In this document: in pieces, positions 56,434 through 64,000 of the stretch
Layout of the letters: the number at the start of each line of letters is the position of its first letter
How positions within the stretch are numbered: the stretch's first letter is position 1
Origin: Chionoecetes opilio
Taxonomy: Eukaryota; Arthropoda; Malacostraca; Decapoda; Majidae
Assembly: GCA_016584305.1 (NCBI GenBank)
Contig: JACEEZ010025360.1
Location: 448,501-512,500, forward strand
Reading direction: 5' to 3'
Length of the DNA stretch: 64,000 bases
Translations under genes and position numbers: made by a program
Notes under the pieces: generated by a model
The model's database searches: none
Seen by the model: only the letters and a program-made list of their open reading frames with translations
Told to the model about the DNA's origin: nothing

Positions 56434-56690
56434 GTTAACCAGTTTAACTACGAGTTTAAAACACAACATAGGGCTAAAAAGAAACATGTACATAAGGGTC
56501 AAGGTAGGACAGGTGAGCAGAGATCAGTATAATGTGATGGCTAGGACAGTGAAAAAGTTAACAAGAACAGCAAAGAACAATTATGAGATTAAGGTTGCTG
56601 GCAAGGCAAAGACCGATCCTAATGGATTCTTTTAGGTCTATAAGACAAACACTAGGGAATGGACCGTTTACTCATGCCTAAAACGCGGAG
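56434..56690 (+). pseudogene. LINE ORF2 linker remnant
   Basis: Frame reads YNVMARTVKKLTRTAKNNYE, then KTDPNGFF, a stop, and VYKTNTRE. This is the Lys/Arg-rich linker between endonuclease and RT in CR1/Jockey-like LINEs (KNPKGFFQYYKTK-type motif). No RT follows; it is truncated. Confidence 0.55.
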
Positions 56691-56952
56691 TATTATGACG
56701 CTTTTGATGCAATATAAGCTACATATGACTGTACTCATTTTAATTTTGCTTAAAAATGCACCATGAATGAGATCTATGCACTTTTTTGGGCCAAAATATG
56801 ACGTGGCCGCGGAACGCGCTGTGATTGGTTGTGATGTAGTTTACCCGTGACCATCCCTTCCGTTCCCTCCTTGTCCACGCTCCACCCGGTCCTCGCCTAG
56901 CTGATCGGCTATTTGCCGTTTTATTTTATGTCGGCTATAGACAAGGAACTGA

Positions 56953-57514
56953 GATTCCAAACTCCAACTGAGCAGCTTCACACAACTGGGTTACGGGCAG
57001 TGGATGCCGATCCTCCCATTGACGAAACTGCATCCTATCTTGACGAAGTCAGAGAGGCTGTGGCAAAATTGAGGGGTGGAAAGGCAGCTGGTGTTTGTAA
57101 TATCAGTGCGGAGCTCCTCAAAGCTGGGGGTGAGGCCATGATCCGCGGGTTGCATGCTGTCCTGACTGCCGTGTGGCAATCAGGTACCATTCCTCCTGAC
57201 TGGAAAAGGGGGCTGGTCGTCCCTATCTGGAAAGGGAAAGGGGACCGTCAGGACTGCAACAATTACCGCGGTATTACACTGATTAGCGTGCCAGGCAAGG
57301 TGCTTGCCCATCTATTGCTGACACGGATCCGCAGTCATCTGGTGAAGCATCAGAGACCTCAGCAGTCTGGGTTCACGCCTGGTAAGTCAACAAGGGACCG
57401 TATCCTATAGCGCTTCGTGTTCTGGTGGAACGCCGACGTGAGTTTCGACAGGGGATGCTTGCAGCCTATGTTGATCTCAAGAAGGCGTTTGACTCAGTGC
57501 ATCGTGAGTCACTC
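56953..57514 (+). pseudogene. RTE LINE, 5' half (broken copy)
   Basis: TPTEQLHTTGLRAVDADPPI through GKAAGVCNISAELLK, CNNYRGITLISVPGKV and FTPGKSTRDRIL, nearly identical to LINE D (31634-32187). A one-base insertion at about 57408 shifts the frame into an early stop, and homology ends at GTGAGTCACTC (57514). The next 152 bp of the intact copy are missing. The 3' half appears at 62252, beyond the PIN-like gene. Confidence 0.85.
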
Positions 57515-60500
57515 TTACCCAGGGAGCCAAGTGAAAAATCGGTCCCGGCGTGCTGTAAAAGGTTGGCCTACAAAAACCCAATCTACATATACCTAGGATT
57601 ATGATCTAGAGGGCCAACCTTCTGAAAAAGTTGCTGGAAATTTTTACCAGCCCCAAAACAAAAAAAATCGAGAATTCCAGCCACACCGGCACTAACTCGG
57701 ACCTTAGTAGTGATGTTCTCTGCAATGATGATTCAGAGCATGTATTTCTAGTATTTTTCAGTGTTTCTAGGAGTGCATGTGAGCTTCGTGGTCAATGCAT
57801 TGAGCTTACGCTGAAACACTTCAATTTCAGTGTAATTATGATTATTTTATGCTAAGCATTGGAACAGAAGATGAAAATGTAGTTGTTGATTTGGCATTCG
57901 TTATTTTCTGTTTCCTATGACTTCTGTTTTGTGCTATTGTGGTGGTGGGTAGTTAGAGCATGCGCTTTTTTATTTCTTCCAGGTTTCTATGCCGAGCAAA
58001 GGAGGGAAAACAACTGAAGCAATAATGGTGTCTCTTATTGTTTTCGATGGTGCATGACTGCATGTGAGATGAATGGTAAGGCTATTGAGTTAATGCTGAA
58101 AAACAAATCCTTTATAATTTTGATCCTTTTCTATCTAACACTGAACGTTCACTGGAACAGATGAAGAAAATGTAGTTGTTGGGTCTGGCATTAATTTTTA
58201 TCTGTTTTTCTATATCTTTTGTTTTGTACTATAGTGGTGGTGGGTAGTAATGTGTTTTTTTATTTGATTTGTTACAGGCTTCTGAAAAACAAGATAAGCA
58301 AAGGAGTGAAAAGAGGAGCAGCAGGAACGGTGTCTCGCAACCCGCCAAAAAGAATGAGAGAGTCTGTGGATTACTATAGGTGTGTCATATGCCAAGACTC
58401 GTCTGAGGTAGAACTGATGAACATTCAGACTACATCTGTACCAAAGTTCCTTGATGCTATGAATGCTCGGCAAGATAAAACGTACTCAATGCTTAAAGAT
58501 GAAGTAAGAAATTAAGCATGGACCACAGACAAATCTCCTAAGTGGCATAAAAAGTGTCGGAACTGGTATACCCTCAAAAAGAGTTACACCTTAGCTAAGA
58601 AAAAACGTCTTGGAGATGAACCAGCTCCCACCTGCAGTGCTGGCCAATCTACAAGCAGTGCATCATCACTGTAATCACCAATCAAAGCTAGGCAATATGC
58701 TCCAGCATTTGATGCAAAAAACAACTGTGTCATATGTAACAAAACATGGCATCAGGGAAAGAAACCAACCAGCAAGGTATCAACCAAACTAAGCCAGCAA
58801 GCAATACATGACAAGGCCAAACAGTTAGGCAGGCGAGATATCCTTTACAGACTGATTGGCCAAGGGCATGACATGGTAGCAAATTATATTTGCTACCACA
58901 AACCATGCATGAACGCTTTTAGAGCTACACGGATCAGTAAAGGTAGATCACCTAATCAGACAATGTATGACTTGGCTTTTGACCGTCTGATAGAGGAACT
59001 GGAGGTTCCATTGTTCGAGGAGAAGTGTGGATTTCTAATTCAAACACTAGGAAATAGATACAGAGAAATGCTTCGTGTTGTTGGTGTCAAAACAGCATCC
59101 ACTTATCATTCTACAAGACTGCAAGGGAAACTGCAACAGAGGTTTGGTAAGAGAGTCTCAGTAATTGATCAGACATCAGGATCGGGCTTCATCTGTTCAT
59201 CATCCATCCCACTGGGTGATGCCCTTGAGAAATTAAGAATTTTGGAAGCACAGTCGTCTGTAGATGAAAAGCAGCAAATCATACAGCAAGTTTATTGAGA
59301 AAGGATATAAAAATTTACAAGAAAGAACAGATGCACTACCAATCACAAGAAGTATCATTTGAAGTTGAAGAAAAGATTGTCCCACAGTCTGTCTTCAATT
59401 TTGTTGTCACACTTCTCTCTGACAAAGGAGAACTACAGCAGTTTGATGACCTACAGGACTTGGCGACGGTTAATCCAACAATTAAGCAAATGTCACTAGT
59501 ACTGTCTCAGCAAATCTTGCACCATGTAGCTGGAATACCAACACCACTAGGCATTGCCACAGCTTACCATTTTTACAACCAAACACGCAGCAAATCACTT
59601 ATCAACCTGAACAACAGACTTGGACAAGGAATCAGCTATGACAGCCTGCAACGCGACTAACCAGGGATAGCGAAAACATTATGCAACAGGTTTAAGAGGA
59701 TGGTGTGTTTATCCCTGCCACAATGAGCCACAGCCACGGGACAGTGCATGTCTTTGCAATGGACAACCTGGACTGGAAAAAGAAGACACTAGATGGGGGA
59801 AGCTTCAATGCTACAACTGCTATCGTCATTGAAAATCCTGAGACAACCAGGGTTCAAGTCAGGCAAACGGACAGTGTTAGTGTCGTTCATTCATTTGGGG
59901 GCAGGAGAAGGACTCTAGAATGTGTTCCAGACAGTGCCATTCAAGCTTGTTATATCTCCGGCAGTGACAGAAAGAGCTCTAGATCACTCAGCAGTATAGG
60001 TGATATCAGAAGTCTGGAAACACCCTCTGATCTGATGGTATTGCTGAAGATATGCTGCTAATATGGCGTCTAGGAAGACAAGTCGAACACTCAAAGCTAC
60101 TGGAAGTGCTATATGATGAAGATGCAGGACTTCCAGGGTTCTCTGCATTCTGTGCAAGATTACTGCACATCACAAATCAAGCAAAGTTGCATACCTTCCA
60201 CTGATACCAGCCTCTCCAACAGACCCTGGTGTTCTGAAAGAGGAGATGACACGTCTAGTGAAGACATCTAAGGCACTGGGAGACACACACACTATAATCA
60301 CCGGCGATCAAGCCACTTATGAACTTGCGGTAACAATTAGAGACAAGTACAGAGATGAGTTCCAAAATGTTGTTTTGCTCCTTGGAGGTTTTCATCTGGC
60401 ACACCAACTACCCGAAATCCATCTGTAAAATCATGCAGGATTCTGGCATCGAAGAGCTTCTTGTATTGGCTGGGATGTGTGGTGAAGGAACAGCAAAAGA

Positions 60501-62251
60501 AATCTTTGGAGAAAGGGCTGACTATTACCAGTCTATGCATGCTCTGCGAATACTCAGTGAGGCACTCTGGCACCTATATTGGGAGGAGTTTGAATCCTGG
60601 GCTTTAACTGAAGATACCATGGAATGGAAAGAAGCTGTTGAGGATGTCCTGAAAATGCTGTTTAATAACAACAAAGATGCCACTGAACAGCTGAAGTCAG
60701 TTCAGTCATGTCATGAACAACTTTCAATGCTCCAGAAACAATTGGAAGAATTTCAAAAATCACAATCAGATCGTCCAACAGCAGTGTTTTGGCTCAGCTT
60801 TTTAGAGATGTCTGATATTCTTCACAGATTTATCTTCTACCAGAGAGAAGGGAACTGGCTTGGACACTTGTGTGAGTCGGCTAAGATGCTTCCGTTTCTG
60901 ACAGCAGCAGGTCACTACAAATATGGGCAACAATCTCTACCTCTCTACTTGTTCGAGATGCGATCTCTGTCTGACACAGCACCAGCGGTGTATCAGGCCA
61001 TGCTAAATGGGGCTTTCATTGGCCGAAGATCAGATGGATGCCACAATGGGGTGTCTCCAGATATGCTGCTAGAACAAACATACAATGCTGATGCAAAGGA
61101 AGCAAGTGGTCTTGAAGGGATAACACTAAATTCTGTTGCTCGCACTAAATGGGTGTACACCAAGCCCATCATTGCAGAGGTATCTTCACAACTAAAGTCC
61201 ATGCTGAAGATGCATACTCATAGCCCCCACCATGAGTCAGGTCAGACCAGAGTGTCCAGGGATAAAGAGACAATTCATAAAGTTTTGGCAGCCATGCAGA
61301 CAAATCCTTTCAGAGCAGAAATGCCAGCGTTAGTCAACATATCAACAGGTCAACATGCAGAACCTGATACTCAAGCTAATTTGACAAATGTGAAAAGCAT
61401 AGGTTTTGAAGCTCTCGCTGATTCTATTAGATGTCAGCAAAAGCAAACCAAAGTGGTAAAGCTGAAGAAATTCCACACCCAAAATATCACTACCAAAAAG
61501 CCAAAAGAATCTTTCTACTACCACTGGAAAGAGTGATGAGGTGACTGCTCTGCTACGCCTGACGCAACTAGCTGCCAGTGGAGGTGAAGTTGACATCATC
61601 AACTTTATAGGCAAGCATGAATGCAGTAAGTTTCCTCCATCACTGTTCAAAGAAAATGGGTCGATGAGAGCAGGTGGAACGAAGTCCACATTGATTAAAG
61701 CATTGAAGGAAGAAACCCAGGTGACCACAGTTTCTCATCTCCCACAGGATAAGCTCAAAACAGCTGTAGTTGTAGATGTTATGTTTGCAGTACGCCAGTG
61801 GTCATTCCATAAAGGTGAGACATTTGGAGCAATTGCAAAGAGATACCTTCACAACATGCTGAATGATATTCCTGAAGGGACAGCCAGTATCCATTTCTGC
61901 TGTGATCGATATGACACAGACAATCTCAAAGCTTCACAGCACCAACACAGGTATGCCAAGTCAGAAAAAGCAAAAGTCTTTGAAGTCAGTGAACAATACA
62001 TTGCTCCTGCTCCACAAGATTTTTTCCCAATTTCTGCCAACAAAGAAGCACTTTTGAACTTTTTGTGCATGAAATGGAGCCAGCCAGAATGAAGAGCTGA
62101 AATCATCATTAGGTTCAACATGCCTATACCTAGGTGGTGGCTTCAAGAACGTAACAGAAAGTGTTGTGGTCTCAAAAGGTACAGTGAATGAAGTGGCAGA
62201 GCTGCAGTCCACTCAGAATGAAGCAGACACCAGAATTATACTACATTCCAT
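57515..62251 (+). mobile_element. PIN/FEN1-like protein element, copy 2
   Basis: Inserted between two halves of an RTE LINE. The 5' part (57515-58270) is non-coding, with a roughly 290-bp imperfect tandem duplication (57856-58030 and 58146-58330) and an internal inverted AAGGTTGGCC. The coding part then runs to 62251, where it ends abruptly inside the EADTR motif. No TIR related to copy 1 is seen, and the right end is lost. Confidence 0.55.
58274..62251 (+). pseudogene. PIN/FEN1-like family protein, copy 2 (long, frame-shifted)
   Basis: After a TTGTTACAG acceptor-like site. Two N-terminal zinc-like modules come first: YYRCVICQDSS...WHKKCRNWYT and NNCVICNKTWH...ICYHKPCMNAF. Then ECGFLI-type helices (EEKCGFLIQTLGNRYREML), LGQGISYDSLQRD (59645), MDNLDWKKKTLDGG (59760) and ITGDQATYELA...LLLGGFHLAH (60300-60410). 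A long helical part follows in one 393-codon frame (60355-61536). The PIN-like core starts VVVDVMFAVRQW (61768) and CDRYDTDNLKAS (61903), and ends NEADTRIILHS (62219-62247). At least six frame breaks are present. Acidic spacing suggests a metal-dependent nuclease; not proven. GGFH and DQ blocks could be a second functional domain. Confidence 0.65.
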
Positions 62252-63175
62252 CCCATCACTTTTCAACACTTGTATGGACTGGGTATTGGGCAGAGTTCTG
62301 GATCAAAGAGATTGGGGAGCATTCCTCGGCAACACCAAGATCACTGATCTTGTTTTTGCCGATGATGCAGTAATCTTTGCCGAGTCGCTGGAGGTCCTGG
62401 TGATGGCTCTCGAGGCGCTGCACGAGGAGGTAAAGCTTTTGGGACTTGAGGTTTCCTGGCTCAAGATCAAGGTCCAGGTGTTTGGAGACTTACTAGATGA
62501 AGCAGTACAGTCTGTTCATGCGTGTGGCGAGGACATTGAGATCTTGGAAAGTTTTACATACCTTGGTAGCGCAGTCCATAATGACGGCGGGTCACGTCAA
62601 GAAGCCTTACGGCCGATTGGCATAGCCCACGGTGTTATGGACTCGCTCAGCGGGAGTATTTGGCGTTGTCGGTACCTGTGCAGGAGGACAAAGATCCGGA
62701 TCTTCAAGTCGCTTGTGATCCCTGTCTTACTCTATGGTTGTGAGACATGGACACTAAATAGCGACTTGAAGAGGCGAAGCGATGCCTTTGGTAATAAGTG
62801 TATTCGAAGAATCATGGAGTATCGCTGGGATGATTACGTGTCAAACCAGCGATTGCACCGTGAGACTGAATCGAGGCCTATTACCTGCATAGTCCGTCAG
62901 CGCCAGCTTCGGTTATATGGGCATGTGGCACGCTACCCTGAAACCGATCCTTCCCATCGGGTTGTATCTGTAAGAGACAATCTGGCATGGAGGAGGCCAA
63001 GGGGGTGCCCACAAGGCTCGTGGCTGGGGTAAGTTGATGCTTCCTGTCGGGAGCTGTTTGGTATGGGAAGGGAGCCTGCATGGAGACTCGCGCGTAGTGA
63101 TCCCCGGGAGTGGCATCGTAGGGTGGGCGAGGCGACGCGCCCCCCGGCGTATGCCCCCAATGATTGATTGATGAT
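62252..63175 (+). pseudogene. RTE LINE, 3' half (broken copy)
   Basis: PSLFNTCMDWVLGRVLDQRD, then the catalytic FADD (about 62353), FTYLGSAVHNDGG, VLLYGCETWTLN, RQRQLRLYGHVAR. A CAA-to-TAA change at about 63029 ends the frame early, compared with LINE D. The remaining reading (PREWHRRVGEATRPP) reaches the normal stop near 63164, followed by a TGATTGATTGATGATTGATA tail. It has the same orientation and family as 56953-57514 and together they lack only about 152 bp. Confidence 0.85.
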
Positions 63176-63660
63176 TGATACAACTACAGATATAATTACG
63201 TGAATTCATAAGTGTGTAAGTATATGCATGCTTCATTTCACTGTTCACATATTTCATCTTAATTCATCAAGGGCGATAACCATGATTTAGTTTAGAGCTA
63301 AAAGACCACCAATAGAGAGTCCTTTGTTGAACGCAGGTTGACAAAAAGAGGAAAATAAAGCAAGTGACAAGCTTATCTTTCTGCTGAGGATAGCATCAAG
63401 GAATTCATAATAAAAAGATGATAAGGTTGAAGAACTTGAAATTTTTTCCATTATCATTGAAACAGGAAAGCAGGCAGGCAGATGGATTGGAAGTTTGAAA
63501 TACATATTTAATTCCTGTTTGATGTATGCAAGAAAATGACAATAAAAAAAGATGAATTATGCAGAAGAACCAGAAAAAAATTGAAAGAAAGAAAGAAAGA
63601 AAGAAAAAATGAATTAAATACCATATCATGAGAGAAGAAAATGACAATATAAAAAGAGAA
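63176..63660. other. AT-rich intron sequence
   Basis: No gene or recognisable element; a short (GAAA)n at 63582-63605. Confidence 0.5.
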
Positions 63661-63663
63661 GCG

Positions 63664-63828
<165 letters not shown>

Positions 63829-63832
63829 GCAC

Positions 63833-63967
63833 CTTTTTGAGTTTCTTCATGTTAGAGAGAGTGATGAGGAATTTTTCGTCATCCGTCATCGTCTCCAGCT
63901 TCATGATGACGTTGTAGTCCATGGAGCACACGTCACACTGCGCCCAGAACGGTATCCAACAGATCAC
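63833..63967 (-). CDS. Carbohydrate sulfotransferase, second-last exon
   Basis: 45 codons, minus strand, after TGTGTGCGTGCAG: VICWIPFWAQCDVCSMDYNV, then IMKLETMTDDEKFLI and LSNMKKLKK, ending AAAAAG/GTGCGT. The W...C-x2-C-x3-Y-x-VIMKLET block is the conserved C-terminal region of CHST8/9/11-type sulfotransferases (cysteines followed by K-x-E-T). The length is a multiple of three and both borders are in phase 0, so it joins the exon at 55589 directly. The upstream exons with the PAPS-binding motifs lie beyond 64000. There is no sign of decay. Confidence 0.85.
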
Positions 63968-64000
63968 CTGCACGCACACAAACACACAGCAGCCATTAGT

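Overview
The window is eukaryotic, repeat-dominated DNA. It most likely comes from an arthropod, and a decapod crustacean fits best. The reasons are spliced genes with GT/AG introns, long (GA)n, (CA)n and (TA)n tracts, tRNA-derived SINEs, many non-LTR retrotransposons, C2H2 genes with no bacterial gene signals, and TTAGG-type (arthropod telomere) tracts inside repeats. The species is not provable from this window.

Genes that look like host genes are few. Two paralogous C2H2 zinc-finger genes lie on the minus strand: 7 fingers at 6218-6934, and 18 fingers at 28280-29887 with a possible frame-shifted 19th. Both have a conserved splice acceptor upstream of the coding exon. The last two exons of a carbohydrate sulfotransferase (minus strand, 63833-63967 and 55589-55780) are separated by an 8-kb intron full of transposons.

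Layout. 1-862: end of a DIRS-like element. 863-4000: MITE-like repeats, including a 440-bp direct repeat. 4012-5912: a tRNA SINE, then a TTAA-flanked element with a deleted Tc1/mariner copy inside it. 7.6-14.3 kb: an old LINE split by a TA-flanked MITE and by a 6-kb foldback element with 8-bp target duplications; the foldback carries TTAGG-like arrays and a nearly complete LINE (ORF1 with CCCH fingers, ORF2 with endonuclease and RT). 14.6-27.4 kb: one minus-strand LINE (SGNH-esterase ORF1, endonuclease/RT ORF2) split twice, by a 4.5-kb TIR element encoding a PIN/FEN1-like protein (16099-20642) and by a TTAA element carrying a young 5'-truncated Jockey-type LINE (22374-25918). 30.8-34.4 kb: a cluster of palindromic repeats with an RTE-type LINE inside. 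36-41 kb: LINE remnants, TIR elements, a hAT MITE and minisatellites. 41515-51294: a hAT remnant holding a 9.1-kb degenerate P-type element (THAP exon, 4.2-kb intron, transposase body). 51.4-55.5 kb: SINE, LINE ORF1 remnant, microsatellites and a second TTAA element. 55.6-64 kb: the sulfotransferase with its TE-filled intron, including a second, more complete PIN-like protein copy lodged between two halves of an RTE LINE.

The most interesting content is the PIN/FEN1-like gene family, seen in two divergent copies. One copy lies inside a clean TIR element with ~313-bp TIRs and 5-bp GGTAC duplications, and removing it rejoins the host LINE in frame. This suggests an autonomous DNA element that I cannot place in a named transposase superfamily. 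Most protein calls below come from reading motifs by eye, with no database search.
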